A stretch of DNA of 64,000 nucleotides from Kaistella pullorum (GCF_014837035.1 NZ_JACSPS010000003.1:342881-406880), one strand, 5' to 3'. Positions 17,939 through 26,631 are shown, counted from the first letter of the stretch. Numbers and translations are program-made. Notes: generated by a model from the sequence alone, not told the origin.

Positions 17939-19117
17939 ATGAGCCTTAGCACCCTGAAATCAATCCTAGACAACGATTTTTACAAATTCACGATGCAGAA
18001 TGCGGTCGTGAAACTCTTCCCGAATGAACGCGTGCAATACCGGTTCATCAACCGTGGAAAGCACTACTTCCCCGAAAATTTTGCTCAGGAACTCCGCAAA
18101 TCGGTAGATGCCATGGCCGAACTGAAACTTTCGAAAGAAGAAAAAGAATATCTGCGCGTCACATGTCCGTATCTCGATCTGCCCTACCTCGATTTCCTTG
18201 GTGGCTACCATTACGATCCGCGCGAAGTTCAGATCTCACAAGACGGCAATGACATTGAGGTGACGGTTGAAGGAGAATGGTACCGCGCCATTCTTTGGGA
18301 AGTGCCACTACTGGCTTTGATCTCGGAACTTCATTATGTAATGAATGCCCTCGAACGCGAAAACGATGACGCCGTGATCGCCAAGACATTAGAAAAAGCA
18401 CGGAAACTCGAAGGTCTAGGTGTCAGTTTTGCTGAATTTGGCACGCGCCGCAGACATTCTTATCAGGTACACAATCTTGTAATGGACGTTCTTACGCGAG
18501 ATAAAACATCGGGTTTCATCGGTTCATCGAACGTTCACTTTGCGATGAAATATGGCGTAAAACCCATCGGAACCCATGCACATGAATGGTTTATGTTCCA
18601 CGCCGCTGAATATGGTTTCAAGATGGCGAACGCAATCTCACTGGAGCATTGGGTGGATGTTTACCGGGGAGATTTAGGTGTAGCCCTGTCTGATACGTAC
18701 ACCACGGACGTCTTCTTCGAACAGTTCGACAAAAAATTCGCGAAGCTTTTCGACGGGGTTCGACATGACAGCGGTGACCCGATTGAATTTGCAAACAAGA
18801 CAATTGCCCACTACCGGAAACATGGGATAGATCCATTATTTAAATTCATCATATTTTCAGATGGGTTGAACCTTGAAAAAGTCTCCGAAATCACAGCAGC
18901 CTGCCGCGGAAAAATCGGAATCTCATTTGGGATTGGAACCAATTTGACCAATGATGTCGGTTTGAAGCCGATGAATATCGTGATGAAACTTACCGCCGCA
19001 AAATCTGTAACCGGCGACTGGATTCCTACTGTCAAGCTTTCAGACGAGCACGGAAAGTACACTGGCGAGCCAAAGATGATTGAATTGGCTAAAGAATTTT
19101 TAAGGATAAAAAACTGA
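17939..19117 (+). CDS. pncB: Nicotinate phosphoribosyltransferase
   Basis: The enzyme of about 392 residues converts nicotinate and PRPP to nicotinate mononucleotide in NAD salvage. Recognisable features are the N-terminal ILDNDFYKFTMQNAVVKLFP, EFGTRRRHSY, the GTHAHEWFM segment with the catalytic His, and the C-terminal GIGTNLTNDVG phosphate-binding part. The ATG at 17939 is preferred because the longer TTG reading overlaps the promoter. The gene stands alone, with a terminator downstream. Confidence 0.95.
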   Translation: MSLSTLKSILDNDFYKFTMQNAVVKLFPNERVQYRFINRGKHYFPENFAQELRKSVDAMAELKLSKEEKEYLRVTCPYLDLPYLDFLGGYHYDPREVQISQDGNDIEVTVEGEWYRAILWEVPLLALISELHYVMNALERENDDAVIAKTLEKARKLEGLGVSFAEFGTRRRHSYQVHNLVMDVLTRDKTSGFIGSSNVHFAMKYGVKPIGTHAHEWFMFHAAEYGFKMANAISLEHWVDVYRGDLGVALSDTYTTDVFFEQFDKKFAKLFDGVRHDSGDPIEFANKTIAHYRKHGIDPLFKFIIFSDGLNLEKVSEITAACRGKIGISFGIGTNLTNDVGLKPMNIVMKLTAAKSVTGDWIPTVKLSDEHGKYTGEPKMIELAKEFLRIKN

Positions 19118-19147
19118 TCATTCTTCAATGTACATTTACAAACTTAT

Positions 19148-19185
19148 AAGCGCAGATGCCTCCGGGTATTTGCGCTTTCTTTTTA
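19148..19185 (+). terminator. Terminator after pncB
   Basis: AAGCGCA (19148-19154) pairs with TGCGCTT (19171-19177) and is followed by TCTTTTT. The rest of the gap to cphA (to 19333) shows no convincing gene. Confidence 0.65.
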
Positions 19186-19333
19186 TGTTTTTGAATTCTT
19201 TTAATCAGCAGTTGAGCACTTTAAGTAAAACTTTTGACTTGATTACGAGTGATTTCATGGCATTTGTTTTGATGCGGGCAATTTCAGGATATCGACAAAA
19301 AAGCCTGCTGCAACACATTAAAAACAATAAACT

Positions 19334-21619
19334 ATGAATGGCAAAAACAGGCAACCGCCTGATCTAAGCGAGTACGAAGCTGCCTTAGAAAATATAAATT
19401 CTGATGAAGATTTTTCGGTCCCGGATACCGAAGGTTTGCAGACTGAAAGTCCACTGGTACCTTCTCCGAATTTTTATGAACAGGCAAAACATAAGACTGG
19501 CCTGGGCCCAAGTACACTAAGCATTATTGAAGAGGCTGAACGGCGCGGAATTCCCTGGCAACGGCTGAATGAACGTTCAAAGATCAGACTTGGATTCGGT
19601 AAGAAGCAGAAAATCATCCGTGCGACCATTACTGGTGACACAGGATGTATCGCCACCGAAACAGCGGATGACAAGTTTGAGACTAAAATTTTGTTGCAAA
19701 AAGCGCAGATTCCCGTTCCACGCGGGATTGTTTGCAAATCATTTCCCGAATTGCAGGACGCCGCTAAAGAAATAGGTTTCCCAATTGTCATCAAACCGCT
19801 TGATGCAAACCAGGGAAAAGGTGTCACCGTAGCAATTGAGAGTATTGAAATGGCAGAGGAAGCATTTCAACATGCACAGAAATTCAGTAGTGAAGTTTTG
19901 GTTGAAAATTACATCGTGGGTCACGATCACCGTTTGCTTGTCATCGGTGGTAAACTCGTCGCGGCGTCCATGAGGCAACCTGCGCACGTGGTTGGTAACG
20001 GAACGAATACCATTTCCGAACTTATCGAAGAAATAAACAAAGAACCCGGACGCGGAGATGGCCACGAAGCACTGCTGACCAAAATCACCCTCGATTGTGA
20101 TACAGAGAATCTGCTTAAAAAAAATAATTTATCGCTTGAAACCGTACTGCTACCGGGCGAGACCCTGGTTCTAAAATCCACTGCAAACCTGAGTACCGGA
20201 GGTACAGCGACAGATGTGACTGCAGAAGTGCATCCCGCTAATGTTTTTATGGCGGAACGCATCGCTGCCATCATTGGACTTGATATCTGCGGTATTGATT
20301 TGGTCGCAAAAGACCTACACACTCCACTTACAGAAAACGGTGGTGCGGTAATAGAAGTGAATGCGGCGCCGGGCCTGCGGATGCATCTTTCCCCTTCCAA
20401 TGAAAATCCCGGGAAAGTAGCCGCGGCAATTGTCGACATGCTTTTTCCCGGTGAATCAAACGGACGTATTCCGGTTTTCGCTGTCACAGGAACCAACGGT
20501 AAAACTACCACTACCCGACTTCTCAGGTATATCGCCAAAAGTTGTGGACACATGGTGGGGTATACAACAACAGACGGCATTTACATCGGTGATTTTCAAA
20601 TTGCGGCCGGCGACTGTTCTGGTCCAACCAGCGCTTCACTGGTTCTAAGCGACCCCATGGTCGACTTTGCCGTGCTCGAAACGGCCCGTGGTGGCTTATT
20701 GCGTTCGGGGTTAGCGTTTGATTTTTGCGATGTAGGCATTCTGACCAACATTGCAGCGGATCATTTAGGTCTTAAAAACATCAATACACTCGAAGAACTT
20801 GCGGAAGTAAAGGCTACCGTCGTACGCAATGTAAAACCCGAGGGCTGGGCGGTCATAAATGCAGAAGATATTCACTGTCTCAATATTTCAAAAACACTTT
20901 CGTGCAACATCGCCTATTTTTCCTTAGACGCAGATCATTCCGAAATACTGAAACACCTTGCGAATGGTGGTCTGGCCGCATTCGTTTCTGATGACAGGAT
21001 TATTATACAAAAAGATGATGAAGAAAATGTGCTGGGAACGCTCAGTGAATTTCCATTGACACTCAATGGAACCTCCCGGTGCATGACAGCTAATATTTTG
21101 GCTGCGGCCGCTGGTGCTTTCGCTTACGGTTTTACAGCCAAACAGATCAGTTCCGCGCTACGGAATTTCTCGCCCTGTCCCGAACTTACACCCGGCCGAA
21201 TGAACTTTTTCAAAGTGCGGGATTTTGAGGTGTTGGTAGATTACGCACACAATCCACACGGGTTAACAGCTCTTCAGGATTATTTCTGCCACAGCTCGCA
21301 GCGAAGGAAAATTGGCATTGTCGCGGCAGTCGGTGACCGGCGTAATGAGGATATAATCGAGCTTGCACGGATAGCTGCTAATATGTTCGACCATATCATC
21401 GTAAGACAGGAACACAGTCTTCGTGGCCGCGAACTCGCAGAAATGAATTCATTAATGATTGAGGGAATGAAAAAAGGAAAGCGCTGCGCTGGCTATGAAC
21501 TGATTCCGGATGAGGAAGACGCAATAAGACATGCACTTTCCATTGCAAGAACCAGCGATCTGGTGGTAGCCTTAAGCGACAACTATCAAAATGTGACCAA
21601 GATTGTACAGGAATTTTAG
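19334..21619 (+). CDS. cphA: Cyanophycin synthetase with shortened N-terminus
   Basis: The 761-residue enzyme joins Asp to a growing chain and adds Arg (or Lys) to its side chain, making cyanophycin, a nitrogen reserve. An ATP-grasp domain runs from about residue 57 (LGPSTLSIIEEAERRGIP) to 375. A Mur-ligase domain follows with P-loop TGTNGKTTTT at 385-394, ETARGGLLRSGL, and a complete C-terminal part (VDYAHNPHGL). Both catalytic halves look intact. Typical CphA1 proteins are about 875 residues with an N-domain of some 160. Here only 56 mostly acidic residues precede LGPST, so that domain is largely missing. cphB follows by 52 bases. Confidence 0.92.
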   Translation: MNGKNRQPPDLSEYEAALENINSDEDFSVPDTEGLQTESPLVPSPNFYEQAKHKTGLGPSTLSIIEEAERRGIPWQRLNERSKIRLGFGKKQKIIRATITGDTGCIATETADDKFETKILLQKAQIPVPRGIVCKSFPELQDAAKEIGFPIVIKPLDANQGKGVTVAIESIEMAEEAFQHAQKFSSEVLVENYIVGHDHRLLVIGGKLVAASMRQPAHVVGNGTNTISELIEEINKEPGRGDGHEALLTKITLDCDTENLLKKNNLSLETVLLPGETLVLKSTANLSTGGTATDVTAEVHPANVFMAERIAAIIGLDICGIDLVAKDLHTPLTENGGAVIEVNAAPGLRMHLSPSNENPGKVAAAIVDMLFPGESNGRIPVFAVTGTNGKTTTTRLLRYIAKSCGHMVGYTTTDGIYIGDFQIAAGDCSGPTSASLVLSDPMVDFAVLETARGGLLRSGLAFDFCDVGILTNIAADHLGLKNINTLEELAEVKATVVRNVKPEGWAVINAEDIHCLNISKTLSCNIAYFSLDADHSEILKHLANGGLAAFVSDDRIIIQKDDEENVLGTLSEFPLTLNGTSRCMTANILAAAAGAFAYGFTAKQISSALRNFSPCPELTPGRMNFFKVRDFEVLVDYAHNPHGLTALQDYFCHSSQRRKIGIVAAVGDRRNEDIIELARIAANMFDHIIVRQEHSLRGRELAEMNSLMIEGMKKGKRCAGYELIPDEEDAIRHALSIARTSDLVVALSDNYQNVTKIVQEF

Positions 21620-21671
21620 CAACAATTTATTTTAAAGAATCGACTAGATAAAGAATAAAATAAAGTTCAAT

Positions 21672-22508
21672 ATGAAAGGAAAAATTCTGGTGATTGGCGG
21701 CGCCGAAGACAAAAACGGAAATACGGATCCTTTTTCAGACCTCAGCATTTTGCAGCGTTTTGTAGATGAAACAAAGCACAAAAAGCGGTCGCGGATTGAG
21801 ATCATTACATCTGCATCTACCATTCCGGAAGAAATGGGGAAGGAATATCTGAAGACATTCCACAAAGCCGGAGCTGATAATTGCGGCGTGCTGATGATCC
21901 GCACCAGAGAAGACGCGGAAAAGCCCACCAGCCTGCGTCGTCTGAAAGAAGCTGACGCTATTTTTGTGACCGGCGGAACCCAGCTTGCGCTTACCTCCAT
22001 CCTGGGCGGCACCGAATTCTACACAATGCTGCTGGAAAAACTCAAAGATCCTGATTTCATGTATGCAGGAACTTCCGCAGGCGCTGCCGCTGCATCAAAC
22101 AGTATGATCATTGAGGGAAACAGCGATGATGCCGCGTACAAAGGTGAAGTGCAGACCGCCACCGGACTCGGTTTGGTCAACAATATTATATTTGACACAC
22201 ATTTCATCGAACGTGGTCGAATAGCACGGCTTTTTGAGATTGTGGTGAGTAACCCCACGATCTTGGGCGTGGGCCTCGAAGAAAATACAGCGTTGCTGAT
22301 TCACCGCGATAAAATGGAAGCAGTAGGTTCCGGCATGGCAATTCTGCTCGACGGTAGAAAGATCAGTGGCAGCAACCTTCTTGAGGTTGTGGATGGCGCA
22401 CCTTTGTCATTTGAAAATATGACCATCCATCTGATGAGCGAACATGACATCTTTGACCTAAAGGAGATGCGTCTGAAAATCATTAATCCGCCGGACGCTG
22501 AAAAATAA
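21672..22508 (+). CDS. cphB: Cyanophycinase
   Basis: This 278-residue serine exopeptidase of the S51 family cuts cyanophycin into beta-Asp-Arg dipeptides. The nucleophile Ser135 lies in YAGTSAGAAAAS, and the FDTHFIERGR segment (about 175-184) carries the family's active-site-region His. No signal peptide is present, so it acts in the cytosol on the polymer made by CphA. It is 52 bases downstream of cphA on the same strand, with no terminator between, so they probably form one operon. A peptidase to split the dipeptide is not in this window. Confidence 0.93.
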   Translation: MKGKILVIGGAEDKNGNTDPFSDLSILQRFVDETKHKKRSRIEIITSASTIPEEMGKEYLKTFHKAGADNCGVLMIRTREDAEKPTSLRRLKEADAIFVTGGTQLALTSILGGTEFYTMLLEKLKDPDFMYAGTSAGAAAASNSMIIEGNSDDAAYKGEVQTATGLGLVNNIIFDTHFIERGRIARLFEIVVSNPTILGVGLEENTALLIHRDKMEAVGSGMAILLDGRKISGSNLLEVVDGAPLSFENMTIHLMSEHDIFDLKEMRLKIINPPDAEK

Positions 22509-22522
22509 GCAGAAATATCACC

Positions 22523-22550
22523 TTGTGTTGAACTAAAAAAATTATATTTG
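22523..22550 (+). promoter_or_regulatory. Promoter of tRNA-Leu
   Basis: TTG (22523-22525), a 17-base spacer and TATATTTG (22543-22550) lie directly upstream of the tRNA gene. Confidence 0.7.
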
Positions 22551-22560
22551 CACTCCTTTA

Positions 22561-22642
22561 GCCCGGATGGTGAAATTGGTAGACACGCTCGTTTCAGGTG
22601 CGGGTGCCCACAAGCTTGCAGGTTCGAGTCCTGTTCCGGGCA
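22561..22642 (+). tRNA. tRNA-Leu (anticodon CAG, reads CUG)
   Basis: The acceptor stem pairs GCCCGGA (22561-22567) with TCCGGGC (22635-22641), discriminator A. The anticodon loop is TTCAGGT (22593-22599) with CAG at 22595-22597, closed by stem CTCGT/GCGGG, which includes G-U pairs. A long variable arm and GGTTCGAGTCC T-arm are present, as in class II tRNA-Leu. The CCA end is not encoded. It has its own promoter and terminator. Confidence 0.95.
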
Positions 22643-22650
22643 CAAGACAG

Positions 22651-22678
22651 CGCTCCCAGATTTGGGAGCGTTTTTTTT
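22651..22678 (+). terminator. Terminator after tRNA-Leu
   Basis: CGCTCCCA (22651-22658) pairs with TGGGAGCG (22663-22670) with a 4-base loop and is followed by eight T. Confidence 0.92.
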
Positions 22679-22983
22679 GGTTATGTTAAGGGCAAATAAA
22701 CTGCAGATCACTTCTGATAATTCATTTGACAAACAAATTGTTTTTCATATTTCGCGCCCGTTTTCTGACAGAACTAAGCACTTACTAAACGTCCCTCCAC
22801 CCCCGATCAGAAAAGAATCTTCTGTATGAAGATCCGGCCATATTTTATTAAATCTTCTTCAGTATTAAATACTTGACTTATTTTTCAGAACTATTCATAA
22901 TGACAATGTGCGGAATCTTTAAATTAAATTTAAAGCTGTTTCATGTGCGGAAAAACTTTAATTTTACCTTCAAACACAAACTG
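22679..22983. other. Intergenic region with palindrome and direct repeat before the DUF5995-like gene
   Basis: No convincing gene lies in these 305 bases. Near its end a 9-bp inverted repeat, CTTTAAATT (22917-22925) and AATTTAAAG (22927-22935), is flanked by a direct repeat of ATGTGCGGA at 22906-22914 and 22943-22951. The arrangement resembles an operator or insertion footprint, but no function can be assigned. A weak -7-like TACCTTCA follows before the gene. Confidence 0.45.
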
Positions 22984-23745
22984 ATGAAAACCCCGACCAA
23001 CATTGACGAAGTCCTGCAGCGACTCGACGATATTATTGCCTGGAGCAAAGTGACAAAAAACCCTGCGGGCTATTTCGCCTCCACTTACAAATGTATGACT
23101 GCAGCCGTAGCGCACGGCATTAAAAAGAATAAATTCGAAGACGGGCCGCGGATGGAGCGGCTGGATGTTGCTTTTGCCAGCCGCTACCTGGAGGCTTTTG
23201 AAAATTACCGTCACGGAAGAAAATGCACCAACGCGTGGTTCACCGCGTTCGAAGCAGCTAAAAATAAGGACCTGCTGATCATGCAGCACATTCTTCTTGG
23301 CATCAATGCGCATATCAATCTGGATCTGGGAGTTTCGGCGGCTTCTGTAATGCCTTACCGTAGGATCACGCCGCTGAAAAATGACTTCAACACTATCAAT
23401 AACGTGATTGCAGCCATTAGCCAAAATGTTCAGGATTCGCTGAACAAAATCTGTTATCCGGTTAGCATAATCGATGAACTTTCAAATGGGCAGGACAATG
23501 TGATGCTCGATTTTGCGATTTCGAAAGCGCGCGACACGTCGTGGGCAAGCGCTTTTATTCTTTCGAATTCCATTCAGATAATTCGGCCTTCATTAATTAG
23601 GATGATCGACAACGCAGCGACTTTGGTAGCCAGAAACATTATCGTTTCCGAAAAAACACCTGAAAACATCCTGAAAAAATTAAAATCCTGCGAAAGCAGT
23701 GACGTTCATAAAAATATCGAAATACTGTCTGCCACAATAGTCTGA
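22984..23745 (+). CDS. DUF5995-like protein of unknown function
   Basis: The protein of about 253 residues starts MKTPTNIDEVLQRLDDIIAW; upstream in-frame ATGs are not favoured because they would place the palindrome region inside the gene. The conserved-looking core is LGINAHINLDLGVSAA near the middle, followed by DFNTINNVI. I recall this His-rich pattern from the DUF5995 family, but this is from memory. No signal peptide or membrane segment is present, so it is likely cytosolic. The family's activity is unknown. Confidence 0.65.
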   Translation: MKTPTNIDEVLQRLDDIIAWSKVTKNPAGYFASTYKCMTAAVAHGIKKNKFEDGPRMERLDVAFASRYLEAFENYRHGRKCTNAWFTAFEAAKNKDLLIMQHILLGINAHINLDLGVSAASVMPYRRITPLKNDFNTINNVIAAISQNVQDSLNKICYPVSIIDELSNGQDNVMLDFAISKARDTSWASAFILSNSIQIIRPSLIRMIDNAATLVARNIIVSEKTPENILKKLKSCESSDVHKNIEILSATIV

Positions 23746-23784
23746 GACTTTGAAAAGGATGCTTCAAATCACTTTTTTTCTTCC

Positions 23785-23792
23785 TATTTTTG
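23785..23792 (+). promoter_or_regulatory. -7 box immediately before rmuC
   Basis: TATTTTTG is an exact TAnnTTTG match ending only 4 bases before the ATG of rmuC. If used, transcription would begin at or within a few bases of the start codon, making the mRNA leaderless. No clear -33 TTG sits at 19 bases. Confidence 0.55.
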
Positions 23793-23796
23793 AAAC

Positions 23797-25302
23797 ATGG
23801 AAACTACATCTCTGCTTATCGGACTGGTCGTGGGTGCAATTCTGGGCACTGTTATTTTATATTTTATTCTGAAATCTGCCCATGTTCCGCGAAAAATGTT
23901 CGATGAACTAAACAATAACTTTATCAGAACCAGTTCCGATTTCCAAAATTCGGCAATGAAAATCAGCGTGTTGGAAAACCAGTACCAATCAGAAAAGAAA
24001 ACCAACAGCGAACAGACGGAAATCCTGAATCAGCTGAAGAATGAGATAGCGAAAATTTCGGCAGAAAACAATTCTCAGAATCAGAAGATTGCCGAACAGC
24101 AGGAACTTAACCAAAAACAAAGCACAGAAATCCGCAGTTTGCTTGATGAAAAACAAAACCTGATTTCGATAAAATCCCAACTTTCTGCCCAAAATGAAAG
24201 TTTGCAACAACTTTTGGACAATCAGAAATCCGAGATTGTGAAAATTCAGGAAATGGCGAAGAGTGAATTTAAAAATTTAGCCAATGAGATTCTTGAAGAG
24301 AAATCAAAAAGATTCACCGAAGCCAACAAGGAAAACCTTGACACGCTGCTGAAACCGTTAGGTGAAAATCTGGAAACTTTTAAAAAACGCGTCAATGAAG
24401 TCTATGATAACGAAGCCCGCGAGCGTCACTCGTTAAATAGCACCATCAAAATGATGATGGAGCAGACTACGAAAGTAAGCCAGGAAGCCAATAATCTGGC
24501 AACGGCATTGAAAGGTCAGACTAAAACGCAGGGCAACTGGGGCGAGATGATTCTCGAAAGAATTCTGGAAGATTCAGGACTTTGCAAAGACCGTGAATAT
24601 TTCTCCCAATACAATATTAAGACTGAAACCGGCGAAAACCAAAGACCCGATTTTGTGCTGAAACTTCCCGGAAACCAAATCGTTATCATCGACTCTAAAG
24701 TCTCGCTGAACGCTTACGAAAGGATGTGTTCTGCGGAAACCGAAGAAGAACGGAAGCAAAATCTCAATCTTCACGTAGCCGCCATCAAAAAACATATTGA
24801 TACGCTGGCGCTGAAGCGGTATGATAATCTGAAGGAAGCATTAGATTTCACCATCATGTTCATCCCCGTGGAGCCGGCCTTCCTTACCGCTGTGCAATAT
24901 GATCAGCAACTTTGGAATTACGCCTACCATAAACACGTGATTCTGCTAAGTCCGACGAACTTGATTGCCTACCTTAAACTTATTTCTGATGTTTGGAAAC
25001 GTGCAGACCAAAGCCAAAATGCAGAAGAGATCGCACGGCAGGCCGCAGCGCTTTATGATAAATTTGAAGGATTCGTATCTGATTTACTGAGCATCGGCAA
25101 AAAAATGGACGGTGCGAAGGTAGATTATGAAAATGCGATGAAAAAACTGGCTTCGGGCAACGGAAACCTGGTACGTTCCGCCGAAAAACTGCGTCAACTG
25201 GGCATAAAACCAAAGAAAAATTTGCCCGGAGCGCTACTTGAACGTGCAAACGTAGAAGAAATCGATTATCAAAATGATGAAAGCCAACCTACCAATGATT
25301 GA
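23797..25302 (+). CDS. rmuC: DNA recombination protein RmuC
   Basis: The 501-residue protein starts with one membrane helix (about residues 5-25), then has a long coiled coil rich in Gln, Glu and Lys (about 35-150). A nuclease-like domain of the PD-(D/E)XK type follows, with GNWGEMILERILEDSGL and VIIDSKVSLNAYERM. In E. coli RmuC limits inversions at short inverted repeats. The length is normal for the family. The stop overlaps the likely start of the next gene by 8 bases, implying coupled translation. Confidence 0.92.
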   Translation: METTSLLIGLVVGAILGTVILYFILKSAHVPRKMFDELNNNFIRTSSDFQNSAMKISVLENQYQSEKKTNSEQTEILNQLKNEIAKISAENNSQNQKIAEQQELNQKQSTEIRSLLDEKQNLISIKSQLSAQNESLQQLLDNQKSEIVKIQEMAKSEFKNLANEILEEKSKRFTEANKENLDTLLKPLGENLETFKKRVNEVYDNEARERHSLNSTIKMMMEQTTKVSQEANNLATALKGQTKTQGNWGEMILERILEDSGLCKDREYFSQYNIKTETGENQRPDFVLKLPGNQIVIIDSKVSLNAYERMCSAETEEERKQNLNLHVAAIKKHIDTLALKRYDNLKEALDFTIMFIPVEPAFLTAVQYDQQLWNYAYHKHVILLSPTNLIAYLKLISDVWKRADQSQNAEEIARQAAALYDKFEGFVSDLLSIGKKMDGAKVDYENAMKKLASGNGNLVRSAEKLRQLGIKPKKNLPGALLERANVEEIDYQNDESQPTND

Positions 25303-26068
25303 GAGTCTGCAAAATGAGAAAATCAAGCACGTTACACGGCTTTTGAGTGATAACCGTTTCCGCAAAAAATCGGGGTTGTTTGCTGTGGAAGGCCAGCAGG
25401 AAAATACGAGAGCGCAGCAGTTTGGTTTTGAAAGTGAGGAGTTCTATATCTGCGAAGGTATTTTCAAAGCCGCGATACCGCAGGGAAAAGTACATTTCGT
25501 GTCCGAAAAAGTTTACGAAAAACTCGCCTACCGCGGGACATCCGAAGGAATCATCGGCATTTATCAGACAAAGAATGCTTTGCTTGAGGATTTCCAACCC
25601 AAACCGGATTCAGCCGTCATTATTTTGGAAGGAATAGAAAAACCAGGAAATCTCGGTGCGATATTGCGAAGCTGTGAAGCTTTCGGAATTGATGGACTCG
25701 TGATTACAGATCCGAAAGTAGATTTCTACAATCCCAATGTGATCAGGTCCAGCGTTGGCTGTCTGTTTGGGATGAATGTTTTTGCTGCAACAAACGAAAG
25801 TGCTGTTCAGTTTTTAGAGCGGAATAAGTTTAATATTTACACCACGATGATGTCAGCAGACGCGGGCGATCTCTTTGCAGAAGAGTTGACAGCACGCTGC
25901 GCAATGGTTTTCGGTACAGAACATTCGGGCTTGAGCGAATTTTGGGAAAAAATCGGGAGGAATACATTGATACCGATGTCCGGCAGTATCGATTCGTTGA
26001 ATCTCAGCAATGCCGTAGCAATCACGGCCTATGAGATCAGCAGACAAAAACTTCAGGTGAGGCCATAA
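25295..26068 (+). CDS. TrmH/SpoU-family RNA 2'-O-methyltransferase
   Basis: The enzyme of about 257 residues has the three SPOUT motifs of TrmH-like enzymes: NLGAILRSCEAFGIDGLVI (motif 1), VFGTEHSGLSEFW (motif 2) and IPMSGSIDSLNLSNAVAI (motif 3). The last forms the knotted SAM-binding site. The N-terminal part (residues 1-90) is the substrate-binding domain seen in 23S rRNA methyltransferases. The exact target is not known. The start MIESLQNEK at 25295 overlaps the rmuC stop by 8 bases; longer in-frame starts exist at 25274 and 25277. Confidence 0.9.
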   Translation: MIESLQNEKIKHVTRLLSDNRFRKKSGLFAVEGQQENTRAQQFGFESEEFYICEGIFKAAIPQGKVHFVSEKVYEKLAYRGTSEGIIGIYQTKNALLEDFQPKPDSAVIILEGIEKPGNLGAILRSCEAFGIDGLVITDPKVDFYNPNVIRSSVGCLFGMNVFAATNESAVQFLERNKFNIYTTMMSADAGDLFAEELTARCAMVFGTEHSGLSEFWEKIGRNTLIPMSGSIDSLNLSNAVAITAYEISRQKLQVRP

Positions 26069-26070
26069 AA

Positions 26071-26104
26071 AAAACCGCTCATGCTGAAAGCACGAGCGGT
26101 TTGT
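26071..26104. terminator. Bidirectional terminator between the TrmH-type gene and the Ala-rich lipoprotein gene
   Basis: AAACCGCTCATGCT (26071-26084) pairs with AGCACGAGCGGTTT (26088-26101), one mismatch, loop GAA. There is a T run on the right and an A run on the left, so it can end both convergent genes. Confidence 0.85.
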
Positions 26105-26122
26105 TTGTGTAAATAATGCTGA

Positions 26123-26452
26123 TTATTTGTTTACAGCATCTTTAGCTTCTTTAGCAGCATCTTTAGCAGCGTCAGCAGCACCAGTTGCAGCATCTCCAGC
26201 AGCTTTAGCAGCATCTTTAGCAGCATCAGCACCAGCAGCAGTAGTTGCAGAAGCAGCATCAGCAGCAGCGTCAACAGTTACAGCAGCAGCAGAATCAACT
26301 ACAGAAGCAGCAGAATCAGCAACAACAGCTGAAGAATCTACAGCAGCAGCAGCAGCTGAATCAACACCGTTAGCAGTTTCTACAGTTTCAGATTTGTTAC
26401 AAGCTACAAGAGCAACAGCAGCGATAGCAGCTACGAAGAATGACTTTTTCAT
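26123..26452 (-). CDS. Ala-rich lipoprotein of low complexity
   Basis: The 109-residue product begins MKKSFFVAAIAAVALVACNK, a lipoprotein signal with Cys at residue 18. The rest is almost only Ala, Asp, Ser, Val, Thr and Lys. The C-terminal 40 residues repeat AAKDAAK-like units, resembling the amphipathic repeats of LEA-type stress proteins. No defined domain is present. It is probably anchored in the periplasmic face of a membrane. It is divergent from the membrane protein gene at 26632 with interlocked promoters. The opposite strand is also open because of the GCW repeats, but that frame lacks sense. Confidence 0.8.
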   Translation of the reverse strand: MKKSFFVAAIAAVALVACNKSETVETANGVDSAAAAAVDSSAVVADSAASVVDSAAAVTVDAAADAASATTAAGADAAKDAAKAAGDAATGAADAAKDAAKEAKDAVNK

Positions 26453-26492
26453 AATAAATAAATTTAATTGTTTTTGTTTCTTTTAAAAATCC

Positions 26493-26514
26493 GTTCAAGT
26501 ATCTCTATTTGAAC
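26493..26514. promoter_or_regulatory. Inverted repeat, candidate operator of the lipoprotein gene
   Basis: GTTCAA (26493-26498), ten bases, then TTGAAC (26509-26514): a perfect 6-bp inverted repeat two DNA turns long. It begins at about the predicted transcription start of the lipoprotein gene. It could be a binding site for a dimeric regulator or a leader hairpin. Confidence 0.4.
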
Positions 26515-26518
26515 AGGA

Positions 26519-26553
26519 CAAAGGTAGAACGGATAATAAATTTGTATGCGCAA
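26519..26553 (-). promoter_or_regulatory. Promoter of the Ala-rich lipoprotein gene
   Basis: On the minus strand TACCTTTG (26526-26519) is an exact -7 box. The nearest TTG (26553-26551) is 24 bases away, longer than usual. It overlaps the opposing promoter at 26542-26572. Confidence 0.6.
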
Positions 26554-26572
26554 ATTAATTGTAATACCTTTG
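26542..26572 (+). promoter_or_regulatory. Promoter of the membrane-protein/lipoprotein pair
   Basis: TTG (26542-26544), a 20-base spacer and TACCTTTG (26565-26572) match the consensus. The -33 box of each divergent promoter lies inside the spacer of the other, so both can hardly be occupied at once. Confidence 0.7.
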
Positions 26573-26631
26573 TAAAGCTGTTTTACAAAATACAACACCT
26601 GTAAATCAGGACATTAAATAAAACGACTACA

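Noticed and set aside
19128..19337. 69-residue open frame between pncB and cphA
   Set aside because: It contains the pncB terminator hairpin and has no promoter box or recognisable sequence.
22561..22642. A tmRNA or selenocysteine tRNA reading of the RNA gene
   Set aside because: The acceptor, anticodon loop and long variable arm fit an ordinary tRNA-Leu with CAG anticodon.
26127..26486. 119-residue Ala/Ser-rich frame opposite the lipoprotein gene
   Set aside because: It is the mirror of GCW repeats; it lacks a signal peptide, and its start lies in the convergent terminator region.
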